A stretch of DNA of 64,000 bases, from assembly GCF_900114715.1 (NCBI RefSeq), contig NZ_FOTY01000002.1:186001-250000 (forward strand), written 5' to 3'. Under the pieces are notes generated by a model. It did no database searches. It was not told the DNA's origin and saw only the letters and a list, made by a program, of their open reading frames with translations. Source of the stretch: Salibacterium qingdaonense (GTDB lineage: Bacteria; Bacillota; Bacilli; Bacillales; Marinococcaceae). Made by a program: the position numbers and the translations under genes. Numbering within the stretch: position 1 is the stretch's first letter; every line of letters begins with the position of its first letter. This document shows, in pieces, positions 38,791-46,468 of the stretch.

Positions 38791-39219
38791 ATGCAAATGA
38801 TGAAAGATGTAATGACCACGGATGTTGAGACGTGCTCCCCTGATGATAATGTAGAAAATGCAGCAAAAATGATGAAAGAACATCATATCGGAGCCATACC
38901 GGTTATTCAGGAGAACAATTTAATGGGAATGATCACCGACCGTGATATTGTCGTACGCTGCATCGCTGAAGGCAAATCTGAATCTTCACCGGTAAAAGAA
39001 GTGATGACTACAAACATCGTGACAGCAGAACCGGATATGGATATTGAAGAAGCAGCAAAATTGATGGCCAGCCGTCAGATCCGCAGGCTTCCTGTGGTTG
39101 AAAATCAACAGCTGGCAGGCATTGCTGCGCTGAAGGATCTAGCCGTTGATGAACAAACCGATGCCAAAGCTTCTTTTGCTTTGAATGAAATTTCAGAAGA
39201 ACGGCAGGTACATCATTAA
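38791..39219 (+). CDS. CBS-domain pair protein
   Basis: A 142-residue protein consisting of two CBS domains (about 5-60 and 70-126), each opening with the MT-T---C-P pattern and with the TDRDIVVR nucleotide-contact motif after the first. Such stand-alone pairs bind adenosine nucleotides and regulate partners; B. subtilis YhcV is similar. The ribosome site AAAAGGAGGATGGATAGAAG is strong. A GGGACAAAA element begins three bases after its stop codon and gives it a ready-made terminator. Confidence 0.9.
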   Translation: MQMMKDVMTTDVETCSPDDNVENAAKMMKEHHIGAIPVIQENNLMGMITDRDIVVRCIAEGKSESSPVKEVMTTNIVTAEPDMDIEEAAKLMASRQIRRLPVVENQQLAGIAALKDLAVDEQTDAKASFALNEISEERQVHH

Positions 39220-39221
39220 AA

Positions 39222-39427
39222 GCGAGTCTGGGACAAAACCCTTATGAGATAAAAATGCCGAACGATTTCTTAAAATCGTTCGGCATTTTTGATTCTTAAA
39301 CGAAACCGCTGTGCCAAAGTACTCCGCTTTTCCTCCAGCGCACAGGGGCAGCATCGATGCGGCTGTTGAACAACGCCGCAGGAGCAGGACATTCGTGTTC
39401 TCTTTTGCCTGTTATACTTTTGTCGAG
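39222..39427 (+). repeat. GGGACAAAA element, copy 3 (206 bp)
   Basis: It begins CGAGTCTGGGACAAAACC three bases after the CBS gene stop. Hairpin 39251-39290: AAAAATGCCGAACGATTT and complement, flanked by A and T runs. The body has AAACCGCTGTGCCAAAGTAC, GCACAGGGGCAGCATCGATG and a second hairpin GCGGCTGTTGAACAACGCCGC-like region. The right end is cut short: TTTTGTC is followed by GAGA, without the CCAG. Inverted, it is about 85-90 percent the same as copy 4 by eye. Confidence 0.88.
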
Positions 39428-39511
39428 ATAAAAAAATGAAAATGAAACGCACGCTGTATGGTCGTCTGCGTACACTGACAGTAAAGAATCGTTTACAGGA
39501 GGTGCAGGGGC

Positions 39512-39895
39512 ATGAATAGTTCCATTCCGGAATCCATTTATGAGTTCCGGGAGTTTCTTTACAGGCACCCGGAATTAATAAAAGAAGTACGCGCGGGAAG
39601 ACAAACTTGGAATCAACTTTATCAGGATTGGATGGTTCTTGGAGAGAATCATGATCAATGGGGTTCCTACAGAATAGACGATGACTCTGTTCAGAATCGA
39701 AAAAAAGACAAAACCGGTGATACGCTTTCCAGTGTTTTAACCATTTTGGAACAAGTAAACATCGATGATCTGCAGAAACAGATTTCCCAGTTCAGCGGCA
39801 TGATGGGCAATGTGCAACAGGTCATGCAGCATTTCAAAAAACCGGAGGAACCGCCGAAGCCGCCGCATAATCCTTTTTCTTTCCGCGGATTTTAA
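39512..39895 (+). CDS. ylbD: YlbD-family spore coat protein
   Basis: A 127-residue protein with FREFLYRHPELIKEVRAGRQTWNQLYQDWMVLGE at the N-terminus, the YlbD signature, a variable acidic middle, a helical segment with IDDLQKQISQFSGMMGNVQQVM, and a proline-rich tail. YlbD is annotated as a putative coat protein of the spore. The ribosome site is ACAGGAGGTGCAGGGGC. In B. subtilis it follows ylbC; ylbA, ylbB, ylbC and ylbE are not in the window. Confidence 0.82.
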   Translation: MNSSIPESIYEFREFLYRHPELIKEVRAGRQTWNQLYQDWMVLGENHDQWGSYRIDDDSVQNRKKDKTGDTLSSVLTILEQVNIDDLQKQISQFSGMMGNVQQVMQHFKKPEEPPKPPHNPFSFRGF

Positions 39896-40054
39896 TAAAA
39901 AGGATACAGCCGCACACTGAAATTATACATGAAACGATGCAGCATGAAAGGAACAACAAAAAAATTGATGGAAAATGAAATCTGAAAAACAAAAAGACAT
40001 TTTGTTTAAAAACCTTTCTTTGCCACATACTACAGGGTGAAGGGAGGTTTTTAC

Positions 40055-40465
40055 ATGAAACACATTCCGGCCCTGGCAGCAGTTGTAATAATGGGAATTG
40101 TTCCAACTTTTCATGCCGCAGCCGTTCCAGAAAAGACAAACAGTCTCGAAGTCCGAACCATTCCTGTCGGGGCAGAGCAGCAGAGTGAACCAGAGAACTG
40201 GAACCTTCAGTATAAAATAAAACAGCAGCATGTGTATGTGGAGTGCATCCTCCCGGATTTTCCACTTGCTGAGAAGGAAAAGAAGGGACACGGTTTTCTT
40301 CTCGTGAAAATAGACGGAAACACAGCAGCAAAAATGGGACAGGCAGCTTTTGTATTGAAACATTTACCGCCTGGGAATCACAATATTACTATCGAGCCTG
40401 TTTCTTATCAGAATTCTTCGAACAAAGATACTGCATCATTTGAAGTGGAGATTTCATCTTCCTAA
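40055..40465 (+). CDS. Secreted protein of unknown function
   Basis: A 136-residue protein with a clear signal peptide (about 1-23, MKHIPALAAVVIMGIVPTFHAAA, probable cut after AAA). The mature part is a likely beta-sandwich: VYVECILPDFPL, GFLLVKIDG, FVLKHLPPGNHNITIEPV, reminiscent of small extracytoplasmic Ig-like domains. No family is recognised. AGGGAGGTTTTTAC before the ATG supports this start over 40037. It lies between ylbD and ylbF, where B. subtilis has ylbE. Confidence 0.72.
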   Translation: MKHIPALAAVVIMGIVPTFHAAAVPEKTNSLEVRTIPVGAEQQSEPENWNLQYKIKQQHVYVECILPDFPLAEKEKKGHGFLLVKIDGNTAAKMGQAAFVLKHLPPGNHNITIEPVSYQNSSNKDTASFEVEISSS

Positions 40466-40522
40466 ACTGTACCTTCAATTAGCGGCGTCGCTCATGTTAC
40501 AATAAATACTGGAGGTGTTTTT

Positions 40523-40981
40523 ATGTCTGCAGTTGTTTCAACGCCTGTTAACATACTGGAAGAGTCACAGCAGCTGGGAGAAATGATTATTCAGTCTGAT
40601 GTTTATCATCAATATAATGAAGCACGGAACAGAATGGATAATGACAGAGAGGCCCAGAAACTGATAAAGAATTTCACAGACGTGAAAGATAAATATGACG
40701 AAGTTCAGCGGTTTGGTAAGTACCATCCGGATTATAAAACCATATCCAAGGAAGTCCGCTCTGTTAAAAGGGAAATGGATATGCATGATACTGTCGCTGA
40801 ATACCGCAGAGCCGAGCGCGAACTTGAAGAACTGCTCGATGAAGTATGCGGAGAAGCGGCCGGCATTGTTTCGCCGACCATTAAACTTCCGGGAAACAAT
40901 CCTTACTTTGAAGATGAGGCTGGGGGCTCCTGTGGTTCTGGAGGAGGCTGCGGATCGGGAGGAAGCTGCGGCTGTTCCTGA
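40523..40981 (+). CDS. ylbF: YlbF (RicF), subunit of the RNase Y specificity complex
   Basis: A 152-residue helical protein; with YmcA and YaaT it forms the Ric complex, which carries iron-sulfur clusters and steers RNase Y maturation of operon mRNAs, and so affects competence, sporulation and biofilms. The core ILEESQQLGEMIIQSDVYHQYNEAR is typical. The tail is glycine-rich with cysteines at 137, 143, 149 and 151 besides Cys 109, the likely cluster ligands. The ribosome site is GGAGGTGTTTTT. ylbG, its constant neighbour in Bacillus, is 9 kb away here. Confidence 0.93.
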   Translation: MSAVVSTPVNILEESQQLGEMIIQSDVYHQYNEARNRMDNDREAQKLIKNFTDVKDKYDEVQRFGKYHPDYKTISKEVRSVKREMDMHDTVAEYRRAERELEELLDEVCGEAAGIVSPTIKLPGNNPYFEDEAGGSCGSGGGCGSGGSCGCS

Positions 40982-41008
40982 TGCAAGCCCGGAAAGGAAG
41001 CAGTATTT

Positions 41009-41425
41009 ATGTTTCACGGCACGTTTGTGTATCAGACACTTTTACCAGCGGATCGATGGGAAGTCTGGCGTTTTTTCGATAATCCTGCGAACCTGGAAAA
41101 TATAACGAAACCCGGCAATATCAAGGTGAACTATGGTGATGATCAAAACATCCATATTGACCTGCGTGCGGGAGGGTTGTCGTTAACCTGGCGGGCCGTC
41201 ATTACAGAACGCCGGGAACTGGATTATTTCATTGATGAAGCTGTTTCTCCGCCTTTCCCCCTGATCAGCTGGAAACATCATCATTCCCTGCACACTCTTG
41301 ATATGTTCACAGGAGTGACAGACTATATTTCATTTGAAAGCAGGGTCCCGGCATCTGTTATAAAACCGGTACTTGAATGGATGTTCACGCAGCGGAAACG
41401 GGAACTTATGAAAATATTCAAGTAA
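41009..41425 (+). CDS. SRPBCC (START-like) domain protein
   Basis: A 138-residue protein with the helix-grip plan: the opening strand FHGTFVYQTLLPADRWEVWRFFDNPANLENITKP is the usual start of polyketide cyclase/CoxG-like SRPBCC proteins, and the long C-terminal helix VIKPVLEWMFTQRKRELMKIF closes the fold. They bind hydrophobic ligands; the ligand is unknown. It begins 28 bp after ylbF, probably in the same transcript, and is followed after 47 bp by a GGGACAAAA element. Confidence 0.8.
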   Translation: MFHGTFVYQTLLPADRWEVWRFFDNPANLENITKPGNIKVNYGDDQNIHIDLRAGGLSLTWRAVITERRELDYFIDEAVSPPFPLISWKHHHSLHTLDMFTGVTDYISFESRVPASVIKPVLEWMFTQRKRELMKIFK

Positions 41426-41471
41426 GAAAAACAGAAATGAAAGAGCAGTGCCTTATAATCTCTAAATATAA

Positions 41472-41680
41472 CAAAGCCCGGGACAAAAGTATAACAGGCA
41501 AAAGAGAACACGAATGTCCTGCGGCGTTGTTCAACGGCCGCATCGATGCCGCCCCTGTGCGCTGGAGGAAAAACGGAGTATTTTGGCGCAGCGATATATA
41601 TCAGGAACGAAGAATGCCGAACGATTTTTTTAATCGTTCGGCATTCTTCTATCTTATAGAGGTTTTGTCCCGGTCTCTTT
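41472..41680 (-). repeat. GGGACAAAA element, copy 4 (209 bp)
   Basis: On the minus strand it begins AAAGAGACCGGGACAAAACC and ends CTTTTGTCCCGGGCTTT, so the two changed bases (CCGGGAC for CTGGGAC) occur at both ends. Hairpin at 41610-41649, GAATGCCGAACGAT with complement. It lies between an SRPBCC gene (+) and cbpB (-), convergent, and would terminate both. A frame through it (41377-41730) is fortuitous. Confidence 0.88.
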
Positions 41681-41726
41681 TACTATTCCCTTCGCGGCAC
41701 CTTTGTTGGAGAATAGTGTTGTGCTG

Positions 41727-42173
41727 TTAAAGTTTTTCCAAGTGGCGGTGGATAAGGGCAAGAATCGACCGGCGTGTCATAATACCGATAAATGACCGGT
41801 CATGGTCTTCGATACATACAAAAGGATGATTGATGGAGAGCATCAATGCTTTCCCAAAGGTCTCATCCTGTTTCATGCGTGGGACTTTTTCTGTCATCAC
41901 ATCGGAAACAGAATAATCGTGCAGCCGGTCCATCTCAATACGCTCCATACCAAGAATGGAATCGAGAATCTGAGCTTTGCCTACCTGTCCCTGAACTTTG
42001 TACTGTGGGTCAAGGACGGGGATGGCGGTGTATCCGGATTTAATAAGTACAAGCAGGGCATGATCAAGGGGATGATTCGACTGAACATGTGCCACTTTTT
42101 CCTGGGGAATCATCAACTGGAGAATCTCGTGATCTGTAATTTGACTGTTTTTTAATGTTTGAAGCAATATCAT
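41727..42173 (-). CDS. cbpB: c-di-AMP-binding CBS protein CbpB/DarB (YkuL)
   Basis: A 148-residue CBS-pair protein. The segment VAHVQSNHPLDHALLVLIKSGYTAIPVLDPQYKVQG and the C-terminal FVCIEDHDRSFIGIMTRRSIL identify the YkuL/CbpB family, which binds c-di-AMP. In B. subtilis the unliganded form is reported to bind the (p)ppGpp synthetase Rel and pyruvate carboxylase, linking potassium and c-di-AMP levels to the stringent response and anaplerosis. The start ATG at 42173 has AAGGAAAGAAAGTG upstream. It has its own promoter and lies beside tnrA. Confidence 0.9.
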   Translation of the reverse strand: MILLQTLKNSQITDHEILQLMIPQEKVAHVQSNHPLDHALLVLIKSGYTAIPVLDPQYKVQGQVGKAQILDSILGMERIEMDRLHDYSVSDVMTEKVPRMKQDETFGKALMLSINHPFVCIEDHDRSFIGIMTRRSILALIHRHLEKL

Positions 42174-42255
42174 CACTTTCTTTCCTTAATATAATAAGAC
42201 AACTAAAAGAAAGCGGCTCGCAGGCGGACGGGGTTCAATAATACAACCAATTATA

Positions 42256-42284
42256 ATAGTAGAAGGAAGCTGCAGGAATGTCAA
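42256..42284 (-). promoter_or_regulatory. Sigma-A promoter of cbpB
   Basis: On the minus strand TTGACA (42284-42279) and TACTAT (42261-42256) with a 17-bp spacer, giving a leader of about 75 nt. Confidence 0.75.
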
Positions 42285-42329
42285 GTTGAATGGAAACGAT
42301 TTCTTTAAGAAGGGATATGGGAAAATGTT

Positions 42330-42635
42330 TTATTTTCTCATATTAAAAGCAGCATTCAACTGACCGCGGAGCATTCTTTCACGAAGTTCTTTTTTAGGAA
42401 GTTTTTTCTGTTCCATCCGGCGGATATCAAATGTCTGCATTCCGTCTTCCATTTTGTCGGCAATATCAATCAGACGTTCCACGTCATCAAAAGAGTATTT
42501 GCGGGTACCGCCTTTTGTACGATCGGGAAATATGAGTTTCCGCTCTTCGTAATAGCGGATTTTCCGTTCCGATAATCCTGTAAGTTCACTGATAACACCA
42601 ATTGTGATGACTTTCTTATCTTTGTAGGAAGACAT
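42330..42635 (-). CDS. tnrA: MerR-family nitrogen regulator TnrA
   Basis: A 101-residue regulator of the TnrA/GlnR subgroup. The DNA-binding part [32 protein letters not shown] is almost that of B. subtilis TnrA, followed by [17 protein letters not shown]. The C-terminal [12 protein letters not shown] is the tail that binds feedback-inhibited glutamine synthetase in TnrA (GlnR ends differently). TnrA switches nitrogen-scavenging genes under limitation. AAAAGGAG is nine bases from the ATG at 42635 and only three from another at 42641. A perfect TnrA box is upstream. Confidence 0.9.
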   Translation of the reverse strand: MSSYKDKKVITIGVISELTGLSERKIRYYEERKLIFPDRTKGGTRKYSFDDVERLIDIADKMEDGMQTFDIRRMEQKKLPKKELRERMLRGQLNAAFNMRK

Positions 42636-42678
42636 AGGCATGCGCTCCTTTTATCTGTAACTCATTTTCTTATGTACA

Positions 42679-42730
42679 AATATATCACATATAAAAGAAA
42701 AAGGGGTCATTCATGTTAGAAAAATTAACA
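42679..42730 (-). promoter_or_regulatory. TnrA box and extended -10 promoter of tnrA
   Basis: TGTTAGAAAAATTAACA (42714-42730) fits the TnrA consensus TGTNA-N7-TNACA at every fixed base. On the minus strand TGATATATT (42687-42679) is an extended -10 without a good -35. With a start near 42672 the box centre is at about -50, the distance at which TnrA activates. This fits positive autoregulation, as known for B. subtilis tnrA. A second near-match overlaps the -10 (42673-42689). Confidence 0.8.
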
Positions 42731-42872
42731 TATGAAGAAAAAGAAAACTAACATAAAAAACGATTTTCATAAGAATATTAAGCAGGTTTGATGGAATAAC
42801 AGGAACGGCTGGGAAACGAAAGGTAATCGGGTTATAATATAAATAAAGAACAGAGTGGAAGGGTGAGAGGCT

Positions 42873-43457
42873 ATGGATTTACAGGATGGACTGCTTACAA
42901 GAAGAACCATATACAAGTTTAAAAAAGACAGTGTTGACCCTGCATTGATACGGAGAGCACTGGAGTGTGCTGTGCATGCCCCGAATCATAAGATGACACA
43001 ACCGTGGCATTTTTACGTGCTGCAGGATGAAGCAAAAGAAAGACTGGCGCAGCGGAAAAAAGAAATGAAGTGGGAAGGATTTTTGGATAAAGAATCCGAT
43101 CATGCTAAAAAAGCGGGAGAAGCCGCCTATCAATATATCAACGAACTGCCTCTGGTGATTGTTGTAACTGCCCATCGTTACAGCGTGAATCCCGTCCGTG
43201 AAAAGGAAGACTACGCAGCCGTCTCCTGCGCGGTCGAGAACTTTATGCTCGCTCTTTGGTCGGAAGGTGTGGGGTCGAAGTGGTCAATTGGTGCTCTTGT
43301 ACAGGATCAAAAACTTCATAACATTATCGGGGCGGGCGAAGAAGAGAGTGTTGCAGCTGTGTTGTATGCAGGATATCCGCAGGAGATTCCAAAACGGCAG
43401 CAGAGAGATCTGGATGAAAGTATAACCTGGGTAACTGAAGCGGAGTCTAAAACATGA
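42873..43457 (+). CDS. Nitroreductase family protein
   Basis: A 194-residue FMN enzyme of the nitroreductase fold: RRTIYKFKKDSVDPALIRRALECAVHAPNHKMTQPWHFYVL carries the FMN-binding arginine and the N/H-rich loop; AVSCAVENFMLALWSEGVGSKW and the C-terminal GYPQEIP are also typical. It reduces nitro groups, quinones or flavins using NAD(P)H; the substrate is unknown. The ATG has GGAAGGGTGAGAGGCT before it. It is divergent from tnrA and shares its upstream region; whether TnrA affects it is open. Confidence 0.88.
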   Translation: MDLQDGLLTRRTIYKFKKDSVDPALIRRALECAVHAPNHKMTQPWHFYVLQDEAKERLAQRKKEMKWEGFLDKESDHAKKAGEAAYQYINELPLVIVVTAHRYSVNPVREKEDYAAVSCAVENFMLALWSEGVGSKWSIGALVQDQKLHNIIGAGEEESVAAVLYAGYPQEIPKRQQRDLDESITWVTEAESKT

Positions 43458-43789
43458 GAAAATGGATAATGATTTGTACGGGACTTGCTGCTGCATTGAT
43501 TCTGTCCGGATTTTTCATTCCGGTGCAGCTGCAGGCTCCCACCAATGTACGTGTTATTCTTGATCACACGAATCAGATTTACGTCAGTCCTCCCTGCTTT
43601 AATGATGCACAGCTCAGTAATTTTCTGGAGGAAGCAACTTACGGAGAAGCTTCCAGAGAAGGGTATGAGCCTGCATCTTCCTGTACTTCGAGAAGTTTGA
43701 CAGAAGAAAATGTCACGATTCACGAAGCGCTTTTAAAACTCACCGGTCTTCAGCCAAGCAAATGGAGCAGTGATGTCTGGGATCCATAA
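43454..43789 (+). CDS. Membrane-anchored or secreted protein of unknown function
   Basis: A 111-residue protein with an N-terminal hydrophobic segment (about 5-22) and an extracytoplasmic part containing a pair of cysteines (in PPCFNDAQ and SSCTSRS), perhaps disulfide-bonded. Its ATG overlaps the nitroreductase stop by four bases (ATGA), so it is translationally coupled to it. I recognise no family. Confidence 0.65.
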   Translation: MRKWIMICTGLAAALILSGFFIPVQLQAPTNVRVILDHTNQIYVSPPCFNDAQLSNFLEEATYGEASREGYEPASSCTSRSLTEENVTIHEALLKLTGLQPSKWSSDVWDP

Positions 43790-43985
43790 TGAAACAGTAC
43801 ATACTAGAATGAATGATAGATACAGCGTGCACTTAAAATGATAACGTCTCACAAGGTTATATCCCCAAGGATGGAGGGAGAGGATAAAAAAACAGTTTTG
43901 TCCGCTTCCGGATCATATGGTAAGCTTATTTCAGCAACTAAAAGAGAGCTTGATATTATGATATGTAGGAGTTGTAAAGACGAAG

Positions 43986-45353
43986 ATGAAAGTAGCAAAG
44001 TTTGGTGGAAGTTCATTAGCTGATGCAGAACAGATAAAAAAAGTATCGGATATTATTACGTCGGACACCGAGCGCAAATTCATCGTGGTTTCTGCGCCGG
44101 GGAAACGAAGTGATGAAGACAGGAAGGTAACTGATTTGTTGATAGAGCTCGGAGAAACCTATCTTGAATACGGCTCCGCGGAGGAAACACTGCAGCTTGT
44201 AGTGGAGCGTTACCGCAGCATTGCGGAAGGACTCGGGCTCAGTAATGACATTGTGACAACCATTGAGAATGATATAAGAAACCGTCTGGCCTATAATGTG
44301 TCGGACAGCGGGCGCTTTATGGATCAGATGAAAGCAGCCGGGGAGGATAACAATGCAAAAGTAATTGCCAGGTATCTGCAGAGTATCGGTTTTGTAGCAG
44401 AATACGTAAATCCCCGGGATGCCGGTCTCCTGGTCAGTGATACCCCGGGAAATGCGCAGATTCTTGATGAAGCCTATGATCATCTGTATTCTTTGCGGGA
44501 ACGGGACGGCATTTCCATTATTCCGGGATTTTTTGGTTATTCCAAAGAAGGGGGACTTGTCACATTTCCAAGAGGCGGATCGGATATTACAGGTTCCATC
44601 GTGGCAGCCGGAGTTCAGGCTTCCCTGTACGAAAATTTTACTGACGTGGATTCTGTATTCGCCGCCAATCCAACGGTAGTGGATCATCCATGTTCTATTA
44701 AACGGATGACCTTCCGCGAAATGAGGGAACTCTCTTATGCAGGATTCGGTGTTTTTCATGATGAAGCACTGATCCCGGCATTTAAAAGTAACATTCCCGT
44801 CTGCGTAAAAAACACGAACAACCCATCCGCAGACGGCACAATGATCATTAATGAACGGGAATATGCCATGAATCCCGTGATAGGCATCGCAGCGGATAAA
44901 GGTTTCAGTACCATTTATGTAAGGAAATACTTAATGAACCGGGAAGTCGGTTTTGGACGCAGACTCCTTGGTATTCTTGAAGATGAAGGTATTTCCTATG
45001 AACATATTCCTTCCGGTATTGATGATACATCAGTAATAGTGGAAAAAGATCAATTGAACCCGGAGAAAGAAGAGCGCATTCTCCATCGCATTAAAAATGA
45101 ACTTAATGCTGATGACGTGTATTTTGAAAAAGACTTCGCCATGATTATGCTGGTTGGAGAAGGTATGCACGAGACAGTCGGCATTGCAGCAAGAGCTACA
45201 AAAGCAATGTCTGAACAGGGCGTAAATATCGAGATGATTAATCAGGGATCTTCAGAAGTATCCCTTGCGTTTGGTATTCATGACGAAGATGTAGATAAAG
45301 CGATCCGTGGACTATATGAAGAATTTTTCAGCACAAAAGAAGTGCTGCAATAG
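43986..45353 (+). CDS. Aspartate kinase (lysine-sensitive type III-like)
   Basis: A 455-residue enzyme that phosphorylates aspartate, the first step to lysine, threonine, methionine and diaminopimelate. The kinase domain opens with KVAKFGGSSLADAEQIKKV and holds FPRGGSDITGSIVAAGV and the ENFTDVDSVFAANP region; two ACT domains follow (about 300-455) with VGEGMHETVGIAARATKAM and VNIEMINQGSSEVSLAFGI. Length and sequence fit the YclM/aspartokinase III type. The ribosome site is weak or far (AGGAG 14 bases away). I looked for a lysine riboswitch upstream and saw none. No ectoine genes flank it. Confidence 0.92.
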   Translation: MKVAKFGGSSLADAEQIKKVSDIITSDTERKFIVVSAPGKRSDEDRKVTDLLIELGETYLEYGSAEETLQLVVERYRSIAEGLGLSNDIVTTIENDIRNRLAYNVSDSGRFMDQMKAAGEDNNAKVIARYLQSIGFVAEYVNPRDAGLLVSDTPGNAQILDEAYDHLYSLRERDGISIIPGFFGYSKEGGLVTFPRGGSDITGSIVAAGVQASLYENFTDVDSVFAANPTVVDHPCSIKRMTFREMRELSYAGFGVFHDEALIPAFKSNIPVCVKNTNNPSADGTMIINEREYAMNPVIGIAADKGFSTIYVRKYLMNREVGFGRRLLGILEDEGISYEHIPSGIDDTSVIVEKDQLNPEKEERILHRIKNELNADDVYFEKDFAMIMLVGEGMHETVGIAARATKAMSEQGVNIEMINQGSSEVSLAFGIHDEDVDKAIRGLYEEFFSTKEVLQ

Positions 45354-45390
45354 ACAATACAAAACGAGTTTGAAACAGCGTCCGCCATAG

Positions 45391-45420
45391 AAGGCCTCCC
45401 TGATAAGGGGAGGCTTTTTT
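45391..45420 (+). terminator. Terminator of the aspartokinase gene
   Basis: AAGCCTCCC-type 7-bp stem GCCTCCC / GGGAGGC (45394-45400, 45408-45414) with six T. Confidence 0.88.
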
Positions 45421-45534
45421 GCATTAGGCAGAGAAAGTATTGCCGTATGTGTCTGAAAGCCGGCCTGAGGGCACTAAATATACGGATTATTTTTAAACGT
45501 TTTCACTGCTTATTGACAAAAATTCCAAAAAACC

Positions 45535-45573
45535 CTTCCGGTTATCCAAAGCGATAACCGGAAGCGTTTTTTT
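45535..45573. terminator. Bidirectional terminator downstream of proC
   Basis: A 12-bp perfect stem CTTCCGGTTATC / GATAACCGGAAG with loop CAAAGC, T-runs on both strands. It resembles the terminators at 8411 and 18232 (CCGRTTATCCAAA). On the minus strand it ends the proC transcript. Confidence 0.85.
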
Positions 45574-45615
45574 CTGTCAGGGTATAATAATATATTCCCG
45601 TGGTCTATTTCCTTG

Positions 45616-46452
45616 TCAGGATGATCCGGGTGGTGTGTTCTGTTCTCCGAGGGCAGCAGAGCGGGAGATGGCTGCCAGCACGCTTTTTTTGAATGCTTCC
45701 TGAAGGTTATGTCTTTCCATTTCCTGAAAGGCAGCTTCTGTCGTTCCTCCGGGGCTCTGTACTTCCTGATAAAGTTCCGCAGGAGTTTGATCTGATTCAC
45801 GCATCCGGACAGCTGCGCCAAACATCGTCTGAATGATCAGATCCCGGGCTTTTTCCTCTGGAAGACCGGACGCCGCCGCTGCCTGCTCCATGGCTTCGGC
45901 AAAATAATAGAAGTAGGCGGGGCCGCTTCCGGCAATGCCGGTGACAGCATTCATATTCTCTTCTTTCACGATGACAGCCGTTCCTATGGAAGAGAACAAT
46001 TCAGAAGCGGTCTGCAGGTGCTCATCCCCGGCATGCGCCCCCTTTGCCAAAGCGGTGGAAGACTGTCCAACTTTGGCCGAGGTATTTGGCATGACACGTA
46101 TGACCGGATTGTTATGATGCAACTGCTCTTCAATTTGGCTGGTCTTTATGCCGGCAAGCACGGAAAAGATTACTTTGTCTTGTGTCAATCCGGAAGCGGC
46201 AGTCTGAAGGGCATCTCTAAGTTGTTTTGGTTTGACAGACAGAATCACAATGTCTGCTTCTGCGGCAGCTTCGGCGCTGTCGGAATAAGGGAGAATACCA
46301 TAAGTTTCTTTTAAGTGCGCTAAACGGGCCTCATTGGACTGATTGGCTGCCAGGATACAGTGCGGCGGCGGCAGCAGTTCATCGGCGACGAGACCGCCGA
46401 TGATTGATTCTGCCATCGATCCTGCGCCGATAAATGCGATTTTTTTGTCCAT
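45616..46452 (-). CDS. proC: Pyrroline-5-carboxylate reductase
   Basis: The last step of proline synthesis, NADPH-dependent reduction of P5C; 278 residues. The Rossmann motif is AFIGAGSMAESIIGGL; VMPNTSAKVG, GIAGSGPAYFYYFAEAM and the C-terminal VQSPGGTTEAAFQEME signature are intact. The ATG follows AGGAGGTTCATAAACGAT. It lies 16 bp after proA, so proBAC form one transcription unit, an arrangement suited to making proline as an osmolyte. Confidence 0.95.
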   Translation of the reverse strand: MDKKIAFIGAGSMAESIIGGLVADELLPPPHCILAANQSNEARLAHLKETYGILPYSDSAEAAAEADIVILSVKPKQLRDALQTAASGLTQDKVIFSVLAGIKTSQIEEQLHHNNPVIRVMPNTSAKVGQSSTALAKGAHAGDEHLQTASELFSSIGTAVIVKEENMNAVTGIAGSGPAYFYYFAEAMEQAAAASGLPEEKARDLIIQTMFGAAVRMRESDQTPAELYQEVQSPGGTTEAAFQEMERHNLQEAFKKSVLAAISRSAALGEQNTPPGSS

Positions 46453-46468
46453 ATCGTTTATGAACCTC

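Noticed and set aside
42673-42689. A second full TnrA site overlapping the tnrA -10
   Set aside because: TGTACAAATATATCACA lacks the fixed A at position 5, so it is mentioned only as a near-match and not called as a site.
43790-43985. Lysine riboswitch or T-box before the aspartokinase
   Set aside because: No L-box motifs, no GGTGGNACCGCG sequence and no terminator hairpin in the 196-bp leader.
43986-45353. Aspartokinase as an ectoine-pathway-specific enzyme
   Set aside because: No ectABC genes adjoin it and its sequence fits the general YclM type.
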